The notes beneath the pieces are model-generated. The model saw nothing but the letters and a program-made list of their open reading frames with translations, was not told the origin of the DNA and did no database searches. From contig OX637406.1 in assembly GCA_951799425.1 (NCBI GenBank), forward strand, positions 29,816,390 to 29,880,389: a stretch of 64,000 nucleotides of DNA, written 5' to 3'. This DNA comes from Ilex aquifolium. Taxonomy: Eukaryota > Streptophyta > Magnoliopsida > Aquifoliales > Aquifoliaceae. The translations under genes were made by a program, and so were the position numbers. This document shows, one piece after another, positions 33,997-45,439 of the stretch. Within the stretch, counting starts at the first letter, position 1, and each line of letters starts with the position of its first letter.

Positions 33997-35891
33997 TGAT
34001 GAACACATAATATTGCATATATCAAGGCCTCATTACATGCATTTTAACTCAACTTTTGCATTTAAGTACTTAGGGTTAGCCGATTTATGAATAATGTTGA
34101 ATCATTGATGTTGCATGTTTTTATAGCTTAAAACATGGATTTTAGGACCTTGCAACTAGTATGGATGTGTGGTGAAGGCATGGACATATTACATGAAGAT
34201 TTGGAGCTTAAAAGTGAAGAAATCAAGGAGGTATTGATGCTTGGGAACAAAAACGCCAGCAGCCACATCATTTGGAAGCAGAGCCTCGGTTTTCCTCCAT
34301 GTTGACCATGATCTACTCAGAATCTGGAAAATCTCAAAACATGAAAGTTGTAGATCTGGATATTTTCTGTATTGTGTCAAAATTTCAGCTCAATCCAACG
34401 GATAGATCAAGAGTTATACTGATTCTACCAAAACTGGTCCAGCGAAGCCAGCTACCGCATGACTACCGGTAGCCGATTGCTTCTGGAGTTGCTGCTACCG
34501 CCGAGCTACCGGTAGCTGATTGCCCAGAATGCCAAAAACGACTGCAACTCAAGTTTTTTTTACGTGGGGGTCCTACCTACTCTTCTCCCACTTGCCCCCC
34601 AACATTTTCTTACACAACCACATCCCTCCTACACACAAATGGAAGACTTGGGAGGCTTGGCATTGAATGAAGAGGAGAGAGAAGTGGGCTGCCATATGGG
34701 GTTGCAGGCTAGCCTGTCAAGACCCATCAACTCAGCCCCCTCTTGAAGGGAGGCTTTGCACACACCTTGGGGGGACCACTATGCACGAAATTGGAAGTCT
34801 CCCACACACCATTATGTTCAACATTACAAGCTTGTATTGGGGGAAGTTGGCTACCTAAGCTTAGGATTAGATATAGAAAGCTCCAAGGGGGAAGATGATG
34901 AATAGTGCTCAAAGTGACGTTTTTGCATTTTTCTTCCACTCTTTCACTTATAGTTTAATGTAAGAACCTTGTAAGCTTCATTTATTGTCTTTAATGTCAT
35001 TCCTTTCAAGTTTATTGCAAGTTTACTTTCATGTTCTTCATTTCACCATTGTTATTTAAGTTTTCTTCATTTCAAGCTTTTATATTGGGTATTGCATATT
35101 TTTTGTTCATAGCTTTAGATTTCTTGCTTCAAGTTTAGTTTCATGCTTTAAAGCTTCATTTCTATACAATGTCTTTCATTTTCATTATGCTTGTCTTTCC
35201 TTTATGCATTTTTAATATGAGTAGCTAGGATTTAAGTTGGTTAATCCAAGGGAAAATTCCTCTTGGGAATACCATTTTCAACTCTTCTTCATTCCTCCCT
35301 TTAGAGTCAAATGGTTCGGTTTGACGGGGTTGAGAGTGGATGAGTTGGTGAGCCTTTGATATTCCGTAGGCCTAGTCACGGTTTATGCTTAGATACTCAC
35401 CAATCTCGTCCTTAGCTTCCCCCGAATCAATCGTTCATTCATGCTCAATCGGAGGAAGGCTTTGAGTTGATTTGGTATTCCCATTGGAATGAACACTTTG
35501 GATTAGCCAACACTTGCTTTATTTGCATTTTCATTTACAAACCAAACACAAAACTCAAACAAAAGATTTTACATTTTCTTTTCACTTTTGCAAAATCACT
35601 TTCACAAAACTCCCTTTCCTTCCCTGAGGAGACGACCTTGGAATACTCTTCCAAGTAAAACACGACCACAAAAGACTCCTTTCGATTGGGGAGCATTTTT
35701 GTGCACACCGCATCTCATTCCATCTATTTTGTTCATCACATTTCCATTCACATCCATTTTGTTGTTGTTTCCTATCTTCTTGCATCATCCGGAGGGAGAG
35801 TGACACTCCCCCATCACTATAAGCCACATACACACATTGAGGGTGAGGGTGATGTTACGAGGTTAGGAACGACGTAATTACCAATCAATCA
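33997..35891 (+). mobile_element. S2, solo LTR of S family inside T2 3' LTR
   Basis: 1895 bp, TGATGAACAC...CAATCA, with duplication AACGA at 33992-33996 and 35892-35896. The plus strand is sense, judging from the LTR-end motif ttccctgaggagacgacctt at about 35615-35640, related to the Athila/Tat LTR end. It forms a ~1.9-kb inverted pair with S1. No coding sequence. Confidence 0.92.
34463..34517 (+). repeat. ACCGGT palindromes in S2
   Basis: CTACCGGTAG (34463-34472) and AGCTACCGGTAGCT (34504-34517), 466-520 bp from the LTR start, at the same place as the S1 palindromes but with different arms. Confidence 0.7.
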
Positions 35892-35896
35892 AACGA

Positions 35897-36552
35897 GGTA
35901 GAATCGTTGTGTAGATTCCTGAGAAGCAACCATTATACATGAGAATATGGAATGATGTTACTGAATTATTTGTTGATTGCTTTAATTTCTTGTAAGTTTA
36001 TTCCTGTCATTGTTTTACTGTATTCCGTATACTTGAGATCATTACAACTATTATGGTTTTATTCTCAAAATCTATATATGCTATTTTTCAAAAGAGACTT
36101 GCCATCTTTTATTTGTTTTAAAACCTTGTTCAAGTTTGGGAGGATTTTTCTACAGAGCTTAGTGCTCACCCCCTACAAACAATATTTATTTTCAGATTTC
36201 GATTTAGAGAAAGAGCTCAGAGTTGATGAGCAGGTAGCTTGGGAAACTCAATTGGAGGGAAGCGTGGATCCTAAGGGGGATGTCTAGAATTGTTCTTTTT
36301 ATGTTCTAGACTAGGAGATTCATTTTGAGATAATGTTCATGTTAATATTTTTCATATTCCGCTACGAGATAATAGTTTGACATATCCTTTTGGGTGTAAT
36401 GGCCATGGTTTGACATATTCTTTTGGATGACGTTGTAGATATTATGGATGATGAATGAAATTTTCTGTATTTATGGATTTTATTAGTTGCTCTCATGATG
36501 TGAATGATTTTTAGATAGTAATGCCGTCCAAGGGCGATTTTGGGGCGTTACA
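35897..36552 (+). repeat. T2 3' LTR, part 2
   Basis: Continues after S2 (ggtagaatcgttgtgtagatt) and ends GGGGCGTTACA at 36552. Matches 25858-26513 of the 5' LTR with scattered substitutions. Followed by the duplication AGTAG. Confidence 0.93.
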
Positions 36553-36557
36553 AGTAG

Positions 36558-36886
36558 GTCCTCTTAAATTTTCACAAATTTAAAATAATTTTGTCAAGCC
36601 TTTGGGCCTTGAGTCCTTTTATTCAAAGGATGTGAATGGAGTAATATTAAGGACAAATTGATGTATATTGGACCTTGGAATGGTCAAATAATTGAATTGT
36701 ACAAATGTTATGCGTTTAGGAGTGCCCGGTAAAAGGGAGGCTCTGCCTAAACTCTGTGTTGTTTATGATCCTGGTGAAGGGGATGTTGTGCCATAGTGTC
36801 GGGTTATGCGGCATTCACGGATACTTCCGCGGGTTGATGGGTGATCAACTAGTTGACAAAGGACCCCCAGTTTTAGGGGCATCACA
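36558..36886 (+). mobile_element. K3 solo LTR, right part
   Basis: Resumes K3 after T2 and ends GGGGCATCACA, followed by TAGAG (36887-36891). Equivalent to the last ~330 bp of K6. Confidence 0.9.
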
Positions 36887-37205
36887 TAGAGAAACTCACA
36901 ATCTTTGAAATCTAATAATAACTTCGATTCCTAACTATGCAATCCCAGACATATTAATATTCTAGGATCAACTCTTAGATTTCACACTCGTGCAATTTTT
37001 CACTTTACTTTGGTTCATCTTTCCTCACGTTGCATCTCGCCATTACGGTTGTTTAGGGTACCATGACACTCTTGTACTATTCAATCCTATGGACAATCAT
37101 AAGTTTTGGTAGTTCGGTGGACACCACAACGTTCCCAATAGTTATAACCATCTAACTACAAACCTAGCTATCCAAGAGATTGATTCTCACTTTTCAAGCT
37201 TATAC
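36887..37205. other. AT-rich spacer, no gene seen
   Basis: Between two K solo LTRs. No ORF or recognisable element. Its last five bases tatac are the K4 duplication. Confidence 0.3.
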
Positions 37206-39602
37206 TGTAAAACCCGGGTAAATTTGGACTTTTGTGAAAAAAGGGCAAAACAGTAATTTGCCACTACGGTACAGGTTGAAGACCTGAATTTTTCTAGAGC
37301 TCGGATGACGAAACGGACCTCACCGTTGGATTCGTCTCGCGAAACCTAGTTACCCCGACAAATTTCGTTAAATTCCGAGACAGGCGGATTTTTCACGTTT
37401 TACGATGCGAACGGGCCTCGGGAGACCCAAAAACGAAATTCTGAATAAAATTTTAAATTTTGGGAAATAAATGACGGCAAGTTAAAATAAAAATATTTTG
37501 AACTTGAACCGGAGCGAAATTTAATCGTTTCGGGGCTAAAACGGACCCGGGAAATAAGAGTCGTGTGGCGCGTTGTGAGCCAAGTATTTAAAGGGCATTT
37601 AAAGGGGAGAAAATCAGATTTTCTCCCCATTTGCTCAGCCGATTCCAACGAGAGAGGAAGAGAGGGAAATGGCTTGAGTTCTCCACCTTCTCTCTACGAT
37701 CTACGGAGATTGAGAGCTCAAATCCACTCGGGCCAAGAACAAAAGTTGTTCTCCTCGCCGAGGGCTACAAAACCATACCAAGGAGGTCGAGTTTTGGAGT
37801 GATTCGAAGAACGGGATTTTGGGAGAGGGAGGGTTCCACTTCGTTTGGAGTTCCCGGAGCTTCTCAACGTTGTTCTCTACGCCTCAAGAGGTAGGATTCC
37901 CTCATACTAAGGTTTATTCCAAACCTAGAATGTTTTTGTGAAATAGGTAGGATGATAGGTTATGTATCTCTTGCCTATTGTTGTTAAGTTGGGTGAAATG
38001 GGTATTGAAATGGGTAAAGATCAATTCTAATTGGATTGGTAATTAGAAGTTTCTAAATGTGATTTCTATAATTGGGTATGTGAAATTGATCCAATGTGGG
38101 CATGCTATATGTTTACATTATGCCTTGAGAATTGAAGTGTGTTATCATTTGATTATGTGATGACATGCTTGGGTGTTGTTCAAGATAAAATATTGATATA
38201 TATACATGCTTGTGACATATTGACATTGTAAAGAATTATGGGAATTATATGCTTATGATATAATTTTGCCATGGGATATGTGGAATGCTTGAAAATGTTC
38301 ATATGTCATCCATAGTATATTGAACATTGTTGCAATTGTTGCAATTGTCATTATATTGCATTTGCACTGAGTCGTCACATTCATGGGTATAAGACATGGG
38401 TGTGGGTGTGTGTGCATGGGTGATCAAACACCATTCTTGGTGGTTGATAGTGGGCTCGGGAAGGTGGGGTCGAAGATCCCCCTTGAGTCGCATGGTTGCA
38501 TGGAAAAACTTGTGTCGGGTATAGCAAGTAGGGCTAGATTCTCCCTCGGGTGCAAGACCCGGCTACTTGGTTCATACACTCCCCTGTGGTGAAATTCTGG
38601 AAAAGTGTAATGGTGTACGGAACCAGTGGTGCGACTCCAAAATCCGTTACCCAACAAAGACACATGATTTTGTTTTATAAATTGTCATTTGATGCGGAAC
38701 ATAAATGACGGATTCGTACACATTGGCACTTGCATGAGTGGAGGAGTCGGGAAGGACTCGGTTGATGTGCATGAGTGAGTCTCACCTCATTACATAGCAT
38801 GACATTGCAAATTCCAACATTAAATATACTTTCTTGCTTGGAATGTTATGAATTGTGGTTTTGTGGCATGTGAACATTTCATATGCATATAGGTTGGGGA
38901 GTAGTCTCTTTAGGAGATACCCTATTGAGCGTGGCTCACCCTTTGTGGGAAAAACATTTCAGGTGCGGGGTTTACACCGGCGGACGGTTCCCGTTTCGAG
39001 CCCCAAGGTTGAAGAAAGCGGACTTGTGGCTTTTATGGCTATTTTGTAAAGTTTTTGTGAAAATTCCATTTTGATATGTAAATATATGGAATTAATTGTA
39101 ATGGAACTTGTACAAATTATGTTTTATATGGGAAATCTTATCAAACATGTGTTGGATGACTTTGGGAGGTTTGGAATGGATTGAAAATGAAAAATGGTTG
39201 AAAAAGGCAAAACTGGGCAGAAAGTACCGGTACTGTGTACCGGTACGCACTTTCTAGTAGACAAACCGTACCGGTACGCAGTACCGGTACGATATTGTAC
39301 CGGTACACAGTACCGGTACACTCTCAAGAATTTTCAGATTTTAAATTGCTTTGCCCTATTTTCGGTCTATGTTTTCCTTCCCTCCAATGATGTAAATGGA
39401 CTATAATGGAATATAAATCATGGTATGTTGGATCTTGGTTGAGCCCAATGAATAATTGAATCCACTTTACAATTGTGGGCTATGATCCTGGTTAAGGGGA
39501 TGCTAACGACGTGGTGTTGGGTTGAGCGACATTCACGGGTACTTCCACGGGTTGAGGGATGATCAACAGTTAATATAGGACCCCGGAAAACGGGGCGTCA
39601 CA
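37206..39602 (+). mobile_element. K4, solo K-family LTR
   Basis: 2397 bp, TGTAAAACCCGGG...GGGGCGTCACA, with a perfect duplication TATAC (37201-37205 and 39603-39607). Shows all K landmarks, including tgtcgggtatagcaagtagg near 38513 and the gtgcggggtttacaccggcg block near 38962. A weak gtatttaaagg (about 37587) stands where K2 and K3 have a TATA box. Confidence 0.93.
39223..39319 (+). repeat. GTACCGGTAC array in K4
   Basis: Six GTACCGGTAC palindromes in 97 bp, including AGTACCGGTACT (39223-39234), CGTACCGGTACG (39267-39278) and TGTACCGGTACA (39296-39307). The flanking bases differ between copies but mostly stay complementary. It lies about 283 bp from the LTR 3' end, the same slot as the CTACCGGTAG cassettes of K3 and K6. 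Confidence 0.75.
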
Positions 39603-39607
39603 TATAC

Positions 39608-40207
39608 TCTTTACTTTTACCAGTGTAACCATAACTAATGGTTAGTCCCAATAATATTAATTTCAACCAACACTTTTGCTACGCATTTGACAACAATTAT
39701 AGTAAGGAAAATATGCTCTACAACTCATCATTGTTGGGACTAGCAATAGGTAAGGATTATCAAAAAGTTTGATAGGCCAGATTTTCCCCAAGTATACAAA
39801 TGGCTAACCATATATGTCCTAAAATTATATATTTCAGATCGTCTATACTATTGATCCATCTATTCCCTCTAAAGGGGGACTCTAGAAAATAAAAATCAAT
39901 ATAATACTTGAGTTAAGGGATAGTTATATCTCCATGATATTTATTTTTGCTCCCAATTTTGAACTCAAATGGTCAAGCCTTACAATCCCTTGCATAACCC
40001 TCGCGCATCTAGACTCCTACTTTTAGATCAATCTTAATATCTCAACGTTATTCACCAACTCCATTAACATTCTTTTCTCTATCTCCCAAGTATTCATTTT
40101 CAATCTCTAACCTTAATATAGAATCACCGAGCACTGAAATCAATCCCTAGAGACTTTCACAAAACTCTCAATTCTATTCAAGTTATATATAATCTTGAAT
40201 CCCTATG
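39608..40207. other. AT-rich spacer, no gene seen
   Basis: Nothing recognisable on either strand. Possibly decayed interior of an older element. Ends with the T3 duplication ctatg (40203-40207). Confidence 0.3.
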
Positions 40208-40823
40208 TGTAACGCCCGAAAACACCCCCTAGACGGCATCACATTCTAAAACATTCATATCATGAGAGCACTAATATAATTCCTCAAGAAACGAGACTCC
40301 ATTTGTCATCCACAAATATTTACAAAGTGATCCAAAAGAAATAAGCCCAAATTATGGCTATTACATCTCCAAAAATTAATTAAAGTTGCACAGCGGAATA
40401 AACAAAAGAAACTAGACTACACAATGTTCCAAAAGAATGTCCTAGTTTAGTACAAAAGGAAAGGAGGTCGCTCTATGCGTCCACCTCGGGATCCACACTC
40501 CCGTCAAGTGGAGTCTCCCAAGTAGTGGGCTCCTCGACCCTGACGTCCTCCTCAAGCGGGTAATCTGAAAAATGTTAGCGGTAGGGGGTGAGCACGAAAC
40601 TCTGTAGAAAAATTCTCTCAAACTCATACAAGGTTTAGAAAAGCATTTAAAACGGCCGATCTCATTTCATAAATAGCATATATAATCTTTGAAGTAAAAC
40701 AATGACATTTTACAACGAATCTCAAGTTTAAGTAGCAATAGTACTAGAAATGAACAATAATAACCAATTCTAATAACATCTATTTTCAGAATATAAACCA
40801 TTTCCCACACATTATATAATATT

Positions 40824-41174
40824 GTCCTCCATGGCATGAGCATCCTTACAAGGAACCTCTCACCCCCAAGATTTGGTTTCTTAAGCATCCTTATAAGGAA
40901 CCTCTTGAGGGAAATCACATACTGTCCTCTTTTGGCATGAGCATCCTTATAAGGAACCTCTCACCCTCAAGGCTTGGTTTCTCAAGCATCCTTATAAGGA
41001 ACCTCTTGAGGGAAATCACATACTGTCCTCTTTTGGCATGAGCATCCTTATAAGGAACCTCTCACCCTCAAGGCTTGGTTTCTCAAGCATCCTTATAAGG
41101 AACCTCTTGAGGGAAATCACATACTGTCCTCTTTTGGCATGAGCATCCTTATAAGGAACCTCTCACCCTCAAGG
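40824..41174 (-). repeat. 101-bp tandem repeat in T3 LTR
   Basis: Units at 40824-40923, 40924-41024 and 41025-41125, plus a half unit to about 41174. Each unit contains two gcatccttataaggaacctc subrepeats centred on the perfect palindrome TCCTTATAAGGA. Units 2 and 3 are nearly identical, so expansion is recent. The position (about 1340-1690 bp into the LTR) matches the hairpin pair at 9958-10003 in T1. Confidence 0.9.
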
Positions 41175-41942
41175 CATCACAAACAACCCAACCAAGCATA
41201 CAATTCCAATATTTTTATTAATTTACAACCATCTATCCAACATCCCCAAAATATATCATGTAACAATTCCCCAACCAACCAAGAAAAATACATGAGATCA
41301 CAATAACATCATTTTTTCTACCCAACACAACAACTACGATTTTCAAAGTTCATAATGAAGAAAGCATTCAAGAAGAAATACATCACTCTCCCAAAAACTA
41401 GGGTTTTAAAACTAGAAAAGAGATTTAATGGGTATTAAACCCTAACTTTGTTCAAAACATGTAATCTTTGTCAAAAAGCCTAAGAGGGGATGATTCCATA
41501 GAATAAATATACCATAGATAGCCAAAACATACACATATATAAATACCCTAGCCATCAATGTAAGTGAGTGAGAGAAAACCCCTACCTTGGTGTTCTTGAA
41601 AATCTAGGGTTTGACCTTGAATCACTCTTAAATCCTTTGTTTTCCCCTTTTGATCTTGTGTTTTCTCCTTCTTTATTCTTTTCTAAGACTCTCTCTAGGA
41701 TTCCAAGAGGTGTGGGTAAAGGTGTAGTGAAAGTGTAGAAGATGAGAGTAGAAGAATGGTGTTCTTGAGGAATTTCGGTTTTGATCTCTATAAGGATTAA
41801 CTCTCTCAAGATCTTTGTGTTTTTCTCTCCTTTTTTCTTCTCTTAGGGCTCTAAGATGTTTGGGGTGAGAGTGGGATGGAAGAATGGGTCATATGAGGCT
41901 TAAAAGGGTGTTTTAAAACACCAAAATCCCGACTTTTATCGA

Positions 41943-41998
41943 GCGTACCGGTACGCTGTACCGGTACAGTTTAGCTACTGGTTCAGGCGTACCGGTAC
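41943..41998 (-). repeat. ACCGGT palindromes in T3 LTR
   Basis: GCGTACCGGTACGC (41943-41956), CTGTACCGGTACAG (41956-41969) and GTACCGGTAC (41989-41998), 512-567 bp from the LTR start on the minus strand, beside the conserved gacctatttagaggtcg block. Confidence 0.75.
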
Positions 41999-42510
41999 AC
42001 TTCAGCTGCTTTGACGTCCAGGGCAGTTTTGACCTATTTAGAGGTCGAATTGAAAAATTTTCATGAGATACACTTTTGTAGCCCTAGATGTCTAATATCT
42101 ACTGTAAAAATTTCAGATCAATTGGACATCAGGATAAAAATTTATGACTTAAATACTAGAAGGTGTCCCAACTCCTTTTTACCCAAATTTTCTCTAAGTG
42201 TGTTTTCACTCCGGAATACTTCCTAACTTCCAATACACCTCATATTACCTCTCCCAAGGTTGTTCGACCTTCCGGATTCAATGGACACCTTATTTTGACC
42301 TAAAAATATTTAGAAATTCATCTAATTACCCTTTCCAAGTTTAAATGTCTTGGAAACTCAAACTTCCCAATCAATATGCATCTCTAGCATTTCTCTTACT
42401 ATTACTATCTATATAGTTCATTCTTACATCATTACACATATCCACATTTTTACAACAATTATTTACTATATATCTATATACCCATATAAAGAAAAATGCG
42501 GGGTGTTACA

Positions 42511-43986
42511 CTATGATTCAATCCAGTATAATATATTTATTGGAATATACTAGAAGATAAAAATAGATTGTCAAGGATCCTCATAATATCTCTCAATTCA
42601 ATACCACCAGATTTCTTGTAACATAATCAACATCAAAACAAGACTCCCAATGATTCAACAAATGTTCTTCAACTTAATCACATTTGTCGTCATAGCCTTA
42701 ACAATCATTCATGTTCCCCGAGATGATAATGATCCGCTAGTTACTAGGATTACCTTTGTCTTTTATCTCAAAATTTGCTTAATAGTTTTGCCACTTGTGT
42801 CAAAAATAATCTGCATAGGTATTGACATTGATTCCTCCAATTATAATGTTTTAATCATCATAACTAACCGTCAAGTTTTCTTTTTTCAAAAGTTATAATC
42901 TTCAATACTCATATTAACAAACCTTAACTCTATGCTTTTAGGATCTATCTTAAGGATATGCTAAGAGAGACAGAAAAAAGAACTCCATATTCCCACAACG
43001 CAACTCCAATAAAATTAAAAGATCCCACACCACCATAAAAGTTCACACCAAACATTGGATATCATCCTTGTTTTAAACTTTTCTCACTATATTTGAACTC
43101 GGACTTTTGCACATCTATAGTCTTTAGCTTAACAATATTGAGAGTCAAATATAACCATTAACAATTAACTAATTTTCCTAGGTCTCTTTACCATATGTCT
43201 CCAAATTTGTACTCATACCCTTGACCTCTATTTGCAATCACCATTTTTTAGTACAAGTGAACTATCCACCCACACTCAACAAAAGATTCCCGACCGTTAA
43301 TAACTTTAGAGAGTCCAGGCGTAGTAAACTAAGCCCACAACGGAATAAGATTTCCTAATCACACCGTACTCAGTAAGTCTTCCACTTATGACATTTGAAA
43401 CAATTTATACATCCAAAACAACTTTAGCCAACTCTCCATAATACTTCCAAACAAATAATGATACTCTCAATTACATGGTCATAGAGCGACCTCAATTTGT
43501 GATTATTTCATCATATCCCTCCCTTTGATCATATTTGAACATTATACTCACTTTACAAGAAGATATATCACTCTTAAACTTTTCCACAATAAAACAAAAT
43601 CTTCAATCATAACTCAATAACCTAGCTTTTTGAGTATTTCCTATAACTTAACATAACTCTTTCTGTACAAAGGCTTAAATGCTCTATGGATGCCCTAGTT
43701 TACCTTGTCTATGTATAACAAACGAAATCACCACACTTCGTTGTTTTCCAAAAATTCAAGCAACCCTAAGAATCCTATAAACACAAAAAATTGACCTAAC
43801 ATGAAACAATAACCTCATCATATTCTGTCATCCCTTACTCAATTTTACGTACTTTGGTTTTATACTCTCGTAAAGTTTTAGGGTTTTTAATATGATAAAG
43901 GTTCACCATCACCAATCATAAAATAAGCACCAAGTATCATTATATCTTGTGATTCGTCAAGATACTTCAATTGACACCGGGGTTTC
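42511..43986. other. AT-rich region, no gene seen
   Basis: About 1.5 kb of AT-rich sequence with only short chance ORFs (one of 82 codons at 42650-42898 has no recognisable motif). Probably decayed retroelement interior, but I cannot show homology. The last five bases gtttc (43982-43986) are the K5 duplication. Confidence 0.3.
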
Positions 43987-44693
43987 TGTGACACCCCAAA
44001 ATTCGGGGGTCATTTCTCAATCCGTTGATCACCCATCAACCTGTGAAAATACCCGTGAGTACCGTATAACCTGATACCATATCATTACACCCCATTCACT
44101 GGGATCATAACCAAAATAAAATTTTGGCAGAGTCTCTTTTGTACGGGAGCTCTACCCAATATGTAACTTGTGCATACATTAATCATACGACCATTCCAAG
44201 GTCCACATCCCAAAGTATAGGCTTAAAATTTAACTATTTACCTTTTTTCCAAAAATTGAAAGTTTAAATATAACATTGCCGAGCCTTCACATCTTGAGCT
44301 CTGGTAACGGTACCTGGAAAATAGAATGCCCAGGTACCGATACCACTCATTAGAGGTACCCGTACCTCTTCCCAAAAATTGATATTTTAAATATAACATT
44401 GCCAAACCTTCACCTCTTGAGCTCCTTTCTTTGGATGATGAAAATGGTTAAATATTAAGTCCTAAACTATGGAGTTTGGACATTGAAATGGTCATATGAT
44501 TAATATGTGAATAGGTTATGTGTTCGGTGGTGCTCCCGTGCAAATGAGACTTTGTCCGAATTTCGTTATGTTATGATCCCAGTGAAGGGGATGTGACTAC
44601 GTGCTGTCGGGTTATACGTCATCCACGGGTATTCCGTGGGTTAATGGGTGATCAACGGGTTGAGAAAGGACCCCCGAATTTTAGGGTGTCACA
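43987..44693. mobile_element. K5, foldback element made of two K-LTR 3' ends
   Basis: 707 bp, TGTGACACCCC...GGGTGTCACA, with a perfect 5-bp duplication GTTTC (43982-43986 and 44694-44698). The left ~260 bp is the K LTR 3' end on the minus strand, and the right ~250 bp (from about 44440) is the same end on the plus strand, so the unit is a long hairpin. The middle has a direct duplication (ccaaaaattga..tttaaatataacattgcc near 44250 and 44375) separated by degenerate palindromes, including AGAGGTAC-cc-GTACCTCT (44352-44369). No coding sequence. Confidence 0.85.
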
Positions 44694-44698
44694 GTTTC

Positions 44699-45066
44699 TC
44701 TAGATCAAATCCTAAAAGGTGGTGGATGCTTGCTTAAGGATAAGTTCTCAAAATCAATAATAGCCTTAAGATCTCAATAGCCTACAAAAAGGGCACAACA
44801 CTCTGTTGTCCCAGAAAGAATAGGGTGTACATTTTGGACCAACTTTTGAGAATAAACTGATTCAACTTGGGAACTTCAAGCATATATGTCATAGATGGTC
44901 GAAAAGCTATATGGGTTAGGTTTCTAACCAAAAAAGTGGTGCACAATTTTGAATTTTCGACACAGAGTTACGGTCCAATTACTGAAAGATATTCTGCTTG
45001 ATTGATGGTTCTGTTGTAGTTCTCCAATTCAAGTTTGTGTGCTCTCCAGTTGGGTTTGGTGTATTT
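44699..45066. other. Unassigned spacer
   Basis: No clear ORF. By position it could be decayed pol of T5 on the minus strand, but I see no conserved motif. Confidence 0.3.
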
Positions 45067-45231
45067 TGTCACTAATCATATCTCATAACCTCCTCCAGTA
45101 TTGGCAAACCATTTTCCTAAAGATTCATGCCTAGCATCATTTAGTAACAAAAAATAAAATACCATTTGTTTCCTGAAATAGTTCATAACAGCATGGTAGG
45201 CAGCTATCATATCCATCCCAAAAATTAGATC
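45067..45231 (-). pseudogene. T5 protease remnant
   Basis: On the minus strand an open run reads DLIFGMDMIAAYHAVMNYF, which matches the conserved C-terminal part of Ty3/gypsy protease (T2 has [17 protein letters not shown]). It ends at a TGA near 45067. It lies only ~200 bp from the PBS, so gag and the first half of protease have been deleted. Confidence 0.65.
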
Positions 45232-45423
45232 AATTCTTCTAGGTTAGCTAAATTGATGAATTTGAATGAATAAAAAATGCACCTAACTAAGTATCAATAC
45301 ACACTTATCTTATAAGCACACATTTCCAAGAATATTCAAGCCTATGATTTCTTCCATCTGATACTTCCGACTCCCACTGGCTAACCCACAACCTATAGCT
45401 CCCATGTAAGATCGAATTCCTAA

Positions 45424-45435
45424 GCTCTGATACAA
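45424..45435 (-). other. Decayed primer binding site of T5
   Basis: The minus strand reads tgtatcagagct, one change from tggtatcagagc, and is followed by taggaattcgatcttacatg, as in the T1 and T2 leaders (45380-45423). It lies four bases from the LTR end at 45440, exactly as in T1 and T2. Confidence 0.75.
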
Positions 45436-45439
45436 ACTT

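Larger units (their letters stand above)
24394..36552 (+). mobile_element. T2, Tekay-like Ty3/gypsy element with gag-pol, carrying two S insertions
   Basis: TGTAAACCCCC...GGGGCGTTACA LTRs with a perfect duplication AGTAG at 24389-24393 and 36553-36557. Order: 5' LTR, initiator-Met PBS, gag, protease, reverse transcriptase, RNase H, integrase, chromodomain, polypurine tract, 3' LTR. S1 splits the integrase, and S2 splits the 3' LTR. The 3' LTR also has a ~600-bp deletion. The LTRs differ by several percent in the parts I could compare, so T2 is older than T1. It sits inside K3. Confidence 0.95.
40208..42510 (-). mobile_element. T3, solo T-family LTR
   Basis: 2303 bp. On the minus strand TGTAACACCCC...GGGCGTTACA, with a perfect duplication CTATG (40203-40207 and 42511-42515). 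Closely follows the T1 LTR, for example aggtcgaattgaaaaattttcatg at 42043-42066, and ggaaatcacat-type tandem repeats where T1 has its second hairpin pair. Confidence 0.93.

Noticed and set aside
40824-41174. CRISPR-like regular repeats
   Set aside because: Direct tandem 101-bp units with no unique spacers, inside a plant LTR.
42511-43986. Possible host gene in the longest element-free spacer
   Set aside because: AT-rich, no ORF above 82 codons, no splice-consistent exon series or protein motif visible on either strand.
43987-44693. Classical MITE (DNA transposon) interpretation of K5
   Set aside because: Its arms are K-LTR 3' ends and the termini are TG...CA type with a 5-bp duplication, pointing to retroelement integrase rather than a transposase.
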